From NCBI GenBank assembly GCA_965601455.1, contig OZ271831.1, positions 3,596,001 through 3,660,000 on the forward strand: 64,000 nucleotides of DNA, read 5' to 3'. The position numbers were made by a program, and so were the translations under genes. The stretch's first letter is position 1. Each line of letters opens with the position of its first letter. This DNA is from JANQEU01 sp965601455. GTDB taxonomy: Bacteria; Bacteroidota; Bacteroidia; Cytophagales; Cyclobacteriaceae. The notes under the pieces were generated by a model, which made no database searches, was not told the origin of the DNA, and saw nothing but the letters and a program-made list of their open reading frames with translations. Below are positions 1-8,952 of the stretch, piece by piece.

Positions 1-819
1 ATCAAGATCTTTGAAGTGAAAAACAGGCCTCGTTTCGACCCCTTAATCTCCCATATTGATTCAATTGATAAACTTCTTAAGCTAACAACATCAATTAATC
101 CGGTTGTGGAGGAAATAATTAACAAATTCTGGCCTGGTCCATTGACTTTGTTGATGGAGAAAAGGCCAGAGGTACCGGAGCTTCTTACATCCGGACTTCC
201 TACGGTGGCTGTTCGATGGCCCAGGCATCCACTTATAAGAAGTCTTCTGAATGTGATTGATTATCCCCTTGCCGCACCGAGCGCCAATCCCTTCGGGTAT
301 ATATCGCCAACAACCGCAGTCCATGTGAATGATCAGTTAGGTGACAAAATCGAATATATACTCGACGGTGGAGATTCAGATATTGGTCTGGAATCCACCA
401 TTATCGAAATAAAAGAAAAGATAAGAATTCACCGTGCTGGTGTGATCACAGAAGCTGATTTACAACCTTTTGGAGAAGTTGAGGTCATGCAAAGTACCGA
501 CCGCCCACAGGCTCCCGGTCAACTATCTTCTCACTACTCGCCCAGAAAAAAGGTTTTCATAGGAGATCTAGATCAACTAGCTCAAGGTTTTCCATCCGAT
601 GAAGTAGGAATTCTATCTTTTCAGAAACCCTACAACGCAAGGTTGAATCTAATACTTACACCTAGCGGAGACCTACATGAAGCGGCAAAAAATCTATTTG
701 GCTATTTACGCCAGCTTGATTCGTCAGATGTAACTGTAATTTTAACTGAAAGATGTCCTGATTCGGGGATTGGAGTAGCGATAAATGATCGACTAACAAG
801 AGCTTCAATTAAAGCTTAA
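1..819 (+). CDS. sua5: L-threonylcarbamoyladenylate synthase, Sua5 type (5'-partial)
   Basis: Makes threonylcarbamoyl-AMP from threonine, bicarbonate and ATP, the first step of t6A37 tRNA modification in the cytoplasm. The reading frame is open to the left edge of the window (IKIFEVKNRPRF...), so the true start lies upstream; the GTG at 16 is internal. The visible part carries the YrdC fold (KNRPRFDPL, FWPGPLTLL, AVRWPRHP, APSANPFGYISPT, GLESTIIE). A linker with PQAPGQLSSHYSP and a C-terminal Sua5 domain from about residue 175 follow. That extra domain separates it from the shorter YrdC proteins. The gene ends 56 bp before pgk on the same strand, so co-transcription is possible. Identification is firm. 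Confidence 0.93.
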   Translation: MKIFEVKNRPRFDPLISHIDSIDKLLKLTTSINPVVEEIINKFWPGPLTLLMEKRPEVPELLTSGLPTVAVRWPRHPLIRSLLNVIDYPLAAPSANPFGYISPTTAVHVNDQLGDKIEYILDGGDSDIGLESTIIEIKEKIRIHRAGVITEADLQPFGEVEVMQSTDRPQAPGQLSSHYSPRKKVFIGDLDQLAQGFPSDEVGILSFQKPYNARLNLILTPSGDLHEAAKNLFGYLRQLDSSDVTVILTERCPDSGIGVAINDRLTRASIKA

Positions 820-875
820 GATTTTTTTGATTCACGTAAAAACCATCCAATTTCGCATTGATAAATCCATTGTAG

Positions 876-2063
876 ATGAGAACGATAGACGATTTTAATT
901 TCCGCAATCGCAAAGCTCTGGTTCGTGTTGATTTCAATGTTCCTTTGAACAGCGATCTTAAGGTCACCGATGAGACTCGTATCAAGGCGGCTATTCCTAC
1001 CATCAAGAAAATTTTAGAAGATGGTGGTTCCGCCATTTTGATGAGTCATCTAGGACGTCCCAAGGAAGGTCCTGAAAATAAGTTTTCTTTAGAGCATATT
1101 ATCCCTAATCTAAAAAAACGTTTAGATGCCGAAGTAAAATTCGCTTCTGATTGCATTGGTACTGAGGCCGAGGAGGCTAGTGCTGCCCTTGGTACTGGAG
1201 AGGTATTGCTTCTCGAGAATGTTCGATTCTACAAGGAAGAAACAAAAGGTGATGAAGACTTCGCTCTGTCACTTTCTAAACTAGGTGATATCTATGTCAA
1301 TGACGCTTTTGGCACCGCCCACCGGGCACATGCGTCAACAACAATAGTGGCAAAGCATTTTTCAGACAAGTGTTGCGGCTATGTGATGCAGGCCGAATTG
1401 GATAATGCCAAGAAAGTGCTAGAGCAGTCTGAGAAACCTTTCACCGCTATCATGGGAGGCGCAAAAATCTCCGATAAGATCCAAATCATTGAACAATTAC
1501 TAGATAAGGTGGATAATCTTATCATTGGTGGTGGAATGTCATATACGTTCTTTAAAGCCATTGGTGGTCAGGTTGGCAACTCACTTGTTGAAGAAGACAA
1601 ACTGGAACTTGCCAAGTCTTTAGTATCGAAAGCCAAAGAGGCAGGAGTCAGCTTAGAACTACCTAAGGATTCAATCATTGCCGATAAATTCGATAATGAA
1701 GCAAACACGAGTCTTGCGGATAATTACTCAATTCCAGACGGCTGGATGGGGCTGGACATTGGACCAGAGGCCACGAAAGTCTTTTCGGATATTATAGGCA
1801 AGTCAAAAACTATCCTTTGGAATGGCCCAATGGGTGTTTTTGAAATGGAGAAATTCTCTTCCGGGACCAATTCAATTGCGCAGGCAGTAGTGAAAGCCAC
1901 AGAGAATGGTGGTTTTTCCTTAATTGGTGGTGGAGATTCAGCTTCAGCCATTAACAACCTAGGATATGGTGATAAAGTATCTTATGTCTCCACAGGCGGA
2001 GGTGCATTACTGGAGTACATGGAAGGAAAGGTACTTCCTGGTGTGGCCGCTCTTGAAGAGTAG
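876..2063 (+). CDS. pgk: phosphoglycerate kinase
   Basis: Glycolytic and gluconeogenic kinase that transfers phosphate between 1,3-bisphosphoglycerate and ADP in the cytoplasm. The 395-residue length is normal for bacterial PGK. The N-terminal substrate-binding signature RVDFNVPL lies at about residues 17-24, and SHLGRPK, LLENVRFY and the HRAHAS segment follow. The nucleotide-binding half contains GGAKISDKI, WNGPMGVFE and the C-terminal GGGDSASA hinge. The ATG start gives the usual MRTIDDFNF amino end. It converges on recQ with only a 5-bp gap, and no hairpin terminator is visible between them. Confidence 0.98.
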   Translation: MRTIDDFNFRNRKALVRVDFNVPLNSDLKVTDETRIKAAIPTIKKILEDGGSAILMSHLGRPKEGPENKFSLEHIIPNLKKRLDAEVKFASDCIGTEAEEASAALGTGEVLLLENVRFYKEETKGDEDFALSLSKLGDIYVNDAFGTAHRAHASTTIVAKHFSDKCCGYVMQAELDNAKKVLEQSEKPFTAIMGGAKISDKIQIIEQLLDKVDNLIIGGGMSYTFFKAIGGQVGNSLVEEDKLELAKSLVSKAKEAGVSLELPKDSIIADKFDNEANTSLADNYSIPDGWMGLDIGPEATKVFSDIIGKSKTILWNGPMGVFEMEKFSSGTNSIAQAVVKATENGGFSLIGGGDSASAINNLGYGDKVSYVSTGGGALLEYMEGKVLPGVAALEE

Positions 2064-2068
2064 TAGAA

Positions 2069-3949
2069 TTAAGACCTATACACGCTGTTTTCGCGGATTT
2101 GGAGATTACCATCTTCAACGTCCTCGCGAATTTTAGCTATCAGCGCACTTGAATGTACATCTAGCTTATGCGCAAGTAATTCTATATCAATGCCCGATTC
2201 CGGAATATTGTCCATTAGTACTTTTCGGTCAATTGGTTTTCTTCTTTTTTCCACGCAGTAATCACATACCCCACATTCCCTATCGGTCATTTCACCGAAA
2301 TAAGCTTGAAGCATCCGAGTTCGACACTTTCTTGATTCCGTTGCGTATTCGATCATTTGATTAGCCTTCTTTCGATCAACTTCTATTCTCCACTTGATTT
2401 TTTCTGCATCAACGGGTAGGTTATTCGCATCGATTCTTGGCATGCTGAAGATCAATTGCGGTTTATCTGTTCCTCTTTGATAATCAAGAATATCCATTTC
2501 GTCCAACAGCTTGAGCTCTGCCAAAACAGCGGAATAATCCAGCTTCAGGTATTTGGCGAGATCATTCTCCTTAATGGGAACAAATTGAGTAAATAGCTCA
2601 CCCCCATACAATCGCAGCAAACCTTTAACCAAGGGATCCAATTTTGCATGTGAAACCTGGAATCTGTATAGTTCCTCCTTTTCAATATTGAAGTGGACGA
2701 TGGAAGGCTTAAACACTCCCTCGGAAATCCTAATCAATCCTTCCTCCTCAAGTTTCCGCAAAGCCTGAAAGGTCTCAACCATTGGAAGATTGAAGTTTTC
2801 TACAAATGCGTGATAATCAAAATCATACGTTGTGTCACCACCACTTCCAACAGCCAGTCGATATCTATTGGCCAGTGCTTGATAGGTTCGTTTGATAAGT
2901 TCGATATCCGCATGACCTTTTTCGACTTTTGAGAGAAAACTATCGATGTCAGCTGGTGAGTAGATCATAACAGCATACGCTTTTTCTTCATCCCTACCGG
3001 CTCGACCCGCCTCCTGATAGTATGCCTCCAATGACAAAGGAAGATCCATATGAACAACAATGCGAACATCAGGCTTGTCTATTCCCATGCCAAATGCATT
3101 GGTTGCTACTATCACTCTGACATTTCCTGTTATCCAATTATGTTGTCTCGTATCTCTTTCAGCAGGATTTAATCCCGCATGATAGAATTCTGAGTCAATA
3201 CCATGCTGTTGAAGGAAGAAAGAAATCTCTTTTGTTCTTTTCCGGGTGCCGGCATAGACCACTGCACTACCGTGAGTATTCTGTAATACGTGTAAAAGCT
3301 TATCATCTTTTCTTTCCGTGGAAAAACAGGAATAAGAAAGATTGGGCCTGGCAAAGCTTTTTTCAAAATAAACAGGTTCGGTGAGAGCCAGCTTAAGTGC
3401 GATATCTTTTTTTACCTCTGGAGTCGCTGTTGCAGTTAAGGCTATGACTTTTTCTATCTCGAACTCTTTTCTGAAATCGCCTATTTCCAGATAAGGAGGC
3501 CGGAAATCATAACCCCATTGAGATATGCAATGTGCCTCATCAATTGCCAATAGACTTATTTGCAATTTCTCAACTCGTTTACGGAATAAGTCTGTCTTTA
3601 GTCGCTCTGGAGATACGTAAAGAAACTTTATCTCCCCATAGGCACAATTATCCAGCGCAATGTCAATTTCCTTTCTGGACATACCCGAATGCAAGGCAAG
3701 GGCTCGTATACCTCTCCTTTGCAACTGATGCACCTGGTCTTTCATCAGCGCTATTAACGGTGTTATAACGATGCAAATTCCATCCATCATCATAGCCGGA
3801 ACCTGAAAACAAATGGATTTACCTCCTCCTGTAGGTAGTAGCGCTATGGTTTCCTTACCATCTAAAACGCTCTCGACAATCTCTTCCTGTAGTGGTCGAA
3901 ATGCAGGATAGCCCCAGATATTTTTTAGAACATCTCTGGCCGTAGTCAT
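2069..3949 (-). CDS. recQ: ATP-dependent DNA helicase, RecQ family
   Basis: A 3'-5' DNA helicase of the RecQ family, acting in recombination and stalled-fork processing. Walker A is LLPTGGGKS with Lys44, motif II is AIDEAHCISQWGYDFR, motif V is VIVATNAFGMGIDKPDVR and motif VI is YYQEAGRAGRDEEKA. After the helicase core comes a zinc-binding region with four cysteines (CRTRML...CGVCDYC, about residues 560-590). The C terminus is short, about 35 residues after the zinc site, and I see no HRDC domain. At 626 residues it is the shorter RecQ form often found beside longer paralogues in Bacteroidota. It is the last gene of a minus-strand run, starting 2 bp after the enoyl-CoA hydratase stop. Confidence 0.93.
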   Translation of the reverse strand: MTTARDVLKNIWGYPAFRPLQEEIVESVLDGKETIALLPTGGGKSICFQVPAMMMDGICIVITPLIALMKDQVHQLQRRGIRALALHSGMSRKEIDIALDNCAYGEIKFLYVSPERLKTDLFRKRVEKLQISLLAIDEAHCISQWGYDFRPPYLEIGDFRKEFEIEKVIALTATATPEVKKDIALKLALTEPVYFEKSFARPNLSYSCFSTERKDDKLLHVLQNTHGSAVVYAGTRKRTKEISFFLQQHGIDSEFYHAGLNPAERDTRQHNWITGNVRVIVATNAFGMGIDKPDVRIVVHMDLPLSLEAYYQEAGRAGRDEEKAYAVMIYSPADIDSFLSKVEKGHADIELIKRTYQALANRYRLAVGSGGDTTYDFDYHAFVENFNLPMVETFQALRKLEEEGLIRISEGVFKPSIVHFNIEKEELYRFQVSHAKLDPLVKGLLRLYGGELFTQFVPIKENDLAKYLKLDYSAVLAELKLLDEMDILDYQRGTDKPQLIFSMPRIDANNLPVDAEKIKWRIEVDRKKANQMIEYATESRKCRTRMLQAYFGEMTDRECGVCDYCVEKRRKPIDRKVLMDNIPESGIDIELLAHKLDVHSSALIAKIREDVEDGNLQIRENSVYRS

Positions 3950-3951
3950 TA

Positions 3952-4719
3952 TTACTTTCTTTTCTGCAGAAATTGAGCAATTCCCGCTTTAAAGTCACTT
4001 GTTTCCCTGGATTTAGCATTTTCCCTCGCCGAAATTTCCAGGGATTCTTCAAGTGACAACTGACCAACCTGCCGAAGTAATGCTTTGGTGTGCATCATGG
4101 ACCCCGCCGAGTTCTCTCGTGCCAGTTTCTGGGCAAATATTAAACTCTCATCCTGAAGCTCATCCGGACCCACGATCTTTGTAATCACTCCCATATTAAT
4201 CATTTCTTCCGAGGTGTATATATGACCGGAAAGCAGCATTTCTGAAGCTTTTGATTGGCCGACTTTTAGAAGGACAATTTTAGATACCAGTGCTGGTACA
4301 AAACCAATTTTGACCTCGGTAAATCCAAACTTATTGTTAGGCACGGTAAAAATAAAATCAGAGGTTAGTGCCAAACCACACCCTCCGGCAATCGCCGGTC
4401 CCTGGATCGCAGTAATTAGTGGTTTCTTGAAAGAATAGAGTGATTGAAATAATCCTGCCAGGTGCTGACTATCCTCCAGGTTCTCCTCAAAGCTATTTGA
4501 TTCCAATGACTGTAGGTATGCAAGGTCAGCACCGGCACAAAAGGCTTTTCCATTAGCTTTCATAACCACCACCGACACATCTGGGTTTTCCTCCATCCTG
4601 TGTACCATTTCCGTTAATTCCCCAATGAGCTCCGGGGATAGGGCATTTCGCTTTTCCGGACGGTTTAATGTGATTACTCCTACTCCTTCTTTGATATCGT
4701 CCAGGACATATGCCATCAT
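3952..4719 (-). CDS. enoyl-CoA hydratase/isomerase family protein
   Basis: Crotonase-fold enzyme of 255 residues acting on a CoA thioester. The oxyanion-hole regions are visible as AFCAGADLAYLQ (about residues 60-71) and IAGGCGLALTSDF. FGFTEVKIGFVPALV supplies one acidic catalytic position (the Glu of FTEV), but the second glutamate of classical crotonases is not present. That pattern resembles the methylglutaconyl-CoA hydratase-like subgroup, so leucine catabolism is one possible role. The substrate cannot be fixed from sequence. It abuts comEC with no gap and recQ with a 2-bp gap, so the three are probably co-transcribed, although the grouping does not suggest a shared function. Confidence 0.88.
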   Translation of the reverse strand: MMAYVLDDIKEGVGVITLNRPEKRNALSPELIGELTEMVHRMEENPDVSVVVMKANGKAFCAGADLAYLQSLESNSFEENLEDSQHLAGLFQSLYSFKKPLITAIQGPAIAGGCGLALTSDFIFTVPNNKFGFTEVKIGFVPALVSKIVLLKVGQSKASEMLLSGHIYTSEEMINMGVITKIVGPDELQDESLIFAQKLARENSAGSMMHTKALLRQVGQLSLEESLEISARENAKSRETSDFKAGIAQFLQKRK

Positions 4720-6792
4720 TTATTTCAATTTATTCAAGGGTAATTTCCAAAAACCATCTAAAGATACTGAATGGACTAAAATACCTTCGTGAACCAATGA
4801 ATCCCGTAATCTGACCTCATCGGGTGAAGTCATTTCATCTTCGACTACAAGAAAGCGAAAATGATGATCAAAAGAGTCCATTTGATTGAAATCAACATCA
4901 CTACCTAGAAAAAGTATCTCACAATTATCCAGTCTCATCTCTTCTGTTTGGGGTAAGGACCTGACGATATTGAAGTGATTTCCCTTCCAGTGCACATCCA
5001 TCTTCCATGTACTATCAGTAAAGAAATGAACATCTTCCACTGACTCAATAGTTGGCAATCCGGATTGGAGTCGGAATGGATTGATCTGGTATTCAATTTC
5101 TGTCAATTCCTTAGAGTTTGAAGTGCTTACAAGGAATGCTTCATTTCCATCAACGAAATCAATAAACAAACCGTCTCTGCTCTGATAGACCACGATAAGC
5201 TCTTGAATAGAATGTTCCACATTCCGATGTATCGTGACGATCATGAAAGTGCAAAGTGTGAGTAAACAGAAGGTCACGACCATGAAGGATTTATATTGAT
5301 GCGCGATAAAGAATGAGATCAAAAAAATGTAAATCAATAAAACCTGAAGTGGCGTCAATGAAACGGGTTCAATACTGCGAAAAGGAAGTTCATTTATCCA
5401 TAGAATAAAATGATTCAGAAGTTTCAGAGTATTTTCAATTCCCCATCCAAGGATTAAACCGGCACCAGACGAAATGGAGTGGGTTAAGAGCATCGGGAAT
5501 GAACTTATTAGAATGATGGAAATAACCGGTATCACCACCAGGTTTGCGAGTAAAAAGTAGGTCGGAAAGGTATGAAAATAGAATAAAGTAAGCGGCACTG
5601 TTGCGATCTGCGCTGCCAATGAAACTGCTATCAAAGACCAGATTTTGTCAATTATCCAATTCCCACAAATTAGTAAACCGTAAATCCTTGGTTGGAGGTA
5701 AACGATGCCAAATACAGCTAAATAAGAGAGTTGAAACCCTAGATCATAAAGCAAGTATGGATTAATTAATAAAAGTAGAAAAGCAGAAAGACCCAGTGAA
5801 TTGTAAATATTTCCTTCACGTCCAATAGTATTTTGAATAGCAATGATGGAAAACATGGTGGAAGCTCTCATTACAGACGGGGATAAACCAGTTATAAAGG
5901 CATAAAACCAAAGTCCACCAACAATTAGGAAACCTCCTATCCATTTTCCCCCTGGAAATCTCAAAGTCATGGATACCAACAGGTTGAAAAGCCAGTAAAC
6001 AATACCTACATGCAATCCTGAAACCGCAAGTACATGTATGACTCCAACACCGGAATAAGCGGATTTGAGTTCACTGTCAAGCTCAGACTTATCACCAAAC
6101 ACCAAAGCACGGAGGATACTTCTTGCTCCTTCATCACCAATAATCTTCTTTAGTCTATTGGTACCTTCCTCCCTAAATGCCATGGCCTCAGAAACTATTG
6201 AAAACCGATCGTTCTTGATCAAAAAGTATTTTGACGGATCGACGAAGCTCTGTGCGTAGATCTTTTTTCGTTCAAGAAAACCACGGTAGTCAAATACAAA
6301 TGGATTGTTGGTTTTCGGTATTTGCTGGACAGAACATTCAATATAAATCCTATCCCCATACTCAAGCGGTTTATCAACCTCATTCTTCAGATACAATAAG
6401 ATCCTTCCGGAAACCGGATTGGTTTCTCCCATATAAATCACTGAATCAAGGGATAGAACGGTGCGATAGTACACTCCTTTTTCCTCTGGATTCGTGACAA
6501 GCTGTCCTGAGAGATAAGTGATATCGCTGAATTCAAGATTGGACAAATGCTGAGGGTCGGATCTGGGATTATAATTTGACATCCACCAACCCCCAAGGGT
6601 TAGAAAACAAAACAACCCGGATAATCCATGCACCAAACGGGAGTGAGAAAAAAATCTCAAACAGAGATAACCGAGAACCGACAGTGAAAGCCAAAAAGCC
6701 CACATTTTATGGTAAACAGCATTCTCCATTAGAATACCAATCGAGAGAAAAACAACGTACCTGATAAACGGAAATGCGTTCCAATTAAACAT
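4720..6792 (-). CDS. comEC: ComEC/Rec2-family DNA-uptake channel protein without nuclease-like domain
   Basis: Predicted inner-membrane channel for uptake of single-stranded DNA during natural transformation. The 690-residue protein has two or three N-terminal membrane segments and a soluble OB-like region at about 50-190 (VYYRTVLSLDSV, GRILLYLK). The Competence domain follows at about 215-500, with HVLAVSGLHVGIVY, the core polytopic motif, then SPSVMRASTMF and YDLGFQLSYLAV. The remaining C terminus (about 540-690) is soluble but lacks the HxHxDH metallo-beta-lactamase motif found in long ComEC proteins. The start ATG at 6792 opens directly into a membrane segment. It heads the comEC / enoyl-CoA hydratase / recQ run. 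Confidence 0.9.
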   Translation of the reverse strand: MFNWNAFPFIRYVVFLSIGILMENAVYHKMWAFWLSLSVLGYLCLRFFSHSRLVHGLSGLFCFLTLGGWWMSNYNPRSDPQHLSNLEFSDITYLSGQLVTNPEEKGVYYRTVLSLDSVIYMGETNPVSGRILLYLKNEVDKPLEYGDRIYIECSVQQIPKTNNPFVFDYRGFLERKKIYAQSFVDPSKYFLIKNDRFSIVSEAMAFREEGTNRLKKIIGDEGARSILRALVFGDKSELDSELKSAYSGVGVIHVLAVSGLHVGIVYWLFNLLVSMTLRFPGGKWIGGFLIVGGLWFYAFITGLSPSVMRASTMFSIIAIQNTIGREGNIYNSLGLSAFLLLLINPYLLYDLGFQLSYLAVFGIVYLQPRIYGLLICGNWIIDKIWSLIAVSLAAQIATVPLTLFYFHTFPTYFLLANLVVIPVISIILISSFPMLLTHSISSGAGLILGWGIENTLKLLNHFILWINELPFRSIEPVSLTPLQVLLIYIFLISFFIAHQYKSFMVVTFCLLTLCTFMIVTIHRNVEHSIQELIVVYQSRDGLFIDFVDGNEAFLVSTSNSKELTEIEYQINPFRLQSGLPTIESVEDVHFFTDSTWKMDVHWKGNHFNIVRSLPQTEEMRLDNCEILFLGSDVDFNQMDSFDHHFRFLVVEDEMTSPDEVRLRDSLVHEGILVHSVSLDGFWKLPLNKLK

Positions 6793-6841
6793 TGATGCAC
6801 AATGATAATTGGAATATATTACTTACAACGCTTCTGTACCC

Positions 6842-7792
6842 CTAAGCTTCGTTGTCGTAAGCTCGGTTGTATGCTCGAACGATATCTCGAACTAATGGAT
6901 GCCGTACTACGTCCTTCTCGTCAAGTTCCACAAATCCAATACCCTTGATACCCGCGAGAATTCCTAACGCTTCAATAAGTCCAGACTTTTGCTTTTTAGG
7001 TAAGTCTATTTGTGACTTATCGCCCGTGATAATCACTTTCGATTCCGGTCCCATTCTGGTTAGAAACATCTTAATCTGCATGGCAGTTGTATTCTGAGCC
7101 TCATCTAAGAGTACAAATGCATTGTTTAGTGTTCTTCCTCGCATGTAGGCTAATGGTGCGATCTCAATGACGTTGTTCTCACGATAGTACCTCAACTTCT
7201 CAGAAGGGATCATGTCACTTAATGCATCATAAATTGGACGTAGGTAAGGATCGATCTTCTCCGTAAGATCGCCTGGGAGAAATCCAAGGTTTTCGCCAGC
7301 TTCCACAGCTGGTCGGGTGATGATTATTTTTTTGACCTCCTTATTTTTTAAGGCTCTTACCGCCAATGCCACGGAAACATACGTTTTCCCTGTTCCTGCA
7401 GGACCAAGTGCAAAAACGAGATCATATTTTTCCGCTGCTTTAATTAATGATTTTTGATTTTTGGTTTTTGGACCAATTTTGGATCCCTTACTACCAAAAA
7501 CGAGCACATCCTGATCGTCGTCTAATAGCTCCTTATGATGCTCTTCATTGATATAGCTCACAACATTCTCCTGCGTGACTTTACCGTATTTATGGTAATG
7601 ACCAAGAAGTGAATTCAGAATTTCGTTGATACGCAATATCTGAGGAGTAGTACCTTGTATCCTGATCTCATTACCTCTTGCAATTACTTTGCTATCCGGA
7701 AATGCGGAGGCTATTTCCTTTATGTTTTGATTTTCAACACCGAGAAAATCCACTAAAGGAACGTTCTCAAGGGTAAATATTTTTTCCAGCAA
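6842..7792 (-). CDS. phoH: PhoH family ATPase
   Basis: Cytoplasmic P-loop ATPase of the PhoH family, implicated in RNA metabolism. The N-terminal part (about 10-80) has the KH-like sequence SKVIARGNEIRIQG seen in PhoH/PhoL proteins. The ATPase domain follows with Walker A in ALGPAGTGKTYVS (about residue 132), PAVEAGENLGFLPGD, Walker B in FVLLDEAQNTT and ITGDKSQIDLP. The frame begins with TTG; no ATG occurs in frame just upstream, and the protein begins at the usual family position, so TTG is accepted. It is divergent from the SAM hydrolase gene across 78 bp. Confidence 0.93.
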   Translation of the reverse strand: MLEKIFTLENVPLVDFLGVENQNIKEIASAFPDSKVIARGNEIRIQGTTPQILRINEILNSLLGHYHKYGKVTQENVVSYINEEHHKELLDDDQDVLVFGSKGSKIGPKTKNQKSLIKAAEKYDLVFALGPAGTGKTYVSVALAVRALKNKEVKKIIITRPAVEAGENLGFLPGDLTEKIDPYLRPIYDALSDMIPSEKLRYYRENNVIEIAPLAYMRGRTLNNAFVLLDEAQNTTAMQIKMFLTRMGPESKVIITGDKSQIDLPKKQKSGLIEALGILAGIKGIGFVELDEKDVVRHPLVRDIVRAYNRAYDNEA

Positions 7793-7870
7793 ATGATGGG
7801 AGTTTATATTCCAATTACGATGCGCTAAGTTTACATCTTCGTTTTACAAAATAACAAATTTTATCAGCTC

Positions 7871-8653
7871 TTGAGCACCAGGATCGTTACTTTTCTTTCG
7901 GATTTCGGAGAAGAAGATCATTATGTCGCTGCAGTAAAGGCCCAAATCATACAGGCAGATTCGGATGTTCGAATAGTTGATATCAGCCATCGAATAACTC
8001 CATTCGATATTGCACATGCAGCCTACGTAATTCGAAACTGCTTCCAGCAATTTCCTGCCAATAGTATTCATCTATTGGCTATTGATCCATCAAATCAATC
8101 TACTATCGACGCGGTGGTTGCTCGGATTGATGGACATATTTTCATTTGTCCAGATAATGGACTTGTTAGTCTAGTGTCAGATAATGAACCGGAAGAGATA
8201 TTTCAGGTTGATTCTAAACCTACTTCTTTCCTTGCTAGAGATCTACTGGGTCCTATATGTAGAAAAGTTCTGGAAGAGTCTGACCTAAGTAAAGTCGGGA
8301 AACCTACAGAAAACTATCTCAAATTGGTTAATCGTATGCCAAAAGTGACTAAAAGAGAAATCGTTGGAAACGTAATTCGGGTTGATGGATATGGAAATCT
8401 TATAACAAATATCAAAAAATCTGATTTTGATAAAATCCAGGAATTAAACGGAAACGTCCCATACCAAGTACAGTTCGGACGTGAGATTTATCACAAATTC
8501 CATCACCACTATGCAGATGTTGAACCCGGTGATTGCTACGTACTGTTCAATGGTAATGGTTTTTTACAGGTAGGAATCAATAAGGGAAATGCACATCAAC
8601 TACTTGGATTAAGACTGGAAGCTCCGGTTTATATTGAGTTTGAGACTAAATAA
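7871..8653 (+). CDS. S-adenosyl-L-methionine hydrolase (adenosine-forming), DUF62 family
   Basis: Member of the SAM hydroxide adenosyltransferase family, which splits S-adenosylmethionine to adenosine and methionine and is related to fluorinase and chlorinase. The visible motifs are TFLSDFGEEDHYV at the amino end, DISHRITPFDI, ICPDNGLVSLV, FLARDLLGPI and the C-terminal DGYGNLITNI. No halogenase-type insert is evident, so water rather than halide is the likely nucleophile. At 260 residues it has the family's usual size. The start is a TTG; there is no ATG nearby in frame and homology begins at the next residues. The following ABM gene starts 5 bp downstream. Confidence 0.88.
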   Translation: MSTRIVTFLSDFGEEDHYVAAVKAQIIQADSDVRIVDISHRITPFDIAHAAYVIRNCFQQFPANSIHLLAIDPSNQSTIDAVVARIDGHIFICPDNGLVSLVSDNEPEEIFQVDSKPTSFLARDLLGPICRKVLEESDLSKVGKPTENYLKLVNRMPKVTKREIVGNVIRVDGYGNLITNIKKSDFDKIQELNGNVPYQVQFGREIYHKFHHHYADVEPGDCYVLFNGNGFLQVGINKGNAHQLLGLRLEAPVYIEFETK

Positions 8654-8658
8654 AAGCC

Positions 8659-8952
8659 ATGATTTTAAGAATTGTACGACTTTCATTCCGACCAGAAGCT
8701 GTCCCTCAGTTTCTACAATTATTCAAGGAATCGAAAGAGTCAATATCCTCCTTTTCGGGATGTGAATCCCTTGAGCTTTATCGTGACAGCAAGGCAATGA
8801 ATGTGTTTTACACTCAAAGTACCTGGATAGATGAAATTGCTTTGAATGCCTACAGAGATTCTACCTTTTTCAAGGAAACCTGGAAAAAAACAAAACTACT
8901 GTTCAACGATCAGCCGAGAGCCTACTCTCTGCTTCCAACTCAATTGGATTGA
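8659..8952 (+). CDS. ABM-domain (antibiotic biosynthesis monooxygenase-like) protein
   Basis: A 97-residue protein with the ferredoxin-like ABM fold. The visible pattern is an opening strand MILRIVRLSFRPE, a helix, then GCESLELYRDSKAMNVFYTQSTWIDEIALNAYRDSTFF, matching the family's C..L..Y.. and W.d..al..y..S..f positions. Members include quinol monooxygenases and small haem-degrading or stress proteins; the substrate is unknown here. It follows the SAM hydrolase by 5 bp and is probably co-transcribed. Its last 13 bp overlap the end of the convergent AI-2E family gene. Confidence 0.8.
   Translation: MILRIVRLSFRPEAVPQFLQLFKESKESISSFSGCESLELYRDSKAMNVFYTQSTWIDEIALNAYRDSTFFKETWKKTKLLFNDQPRAYSLLPTQLD

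Noticed and set aside
6842..7871. Possible missing ATG starts for phoH and the SAM hydrolase, suggesting damaged genes
   Set aside because: Both frames begin at the normal family position with TTG and are otherwise intact, so alternative start codons are the simpler explanation.
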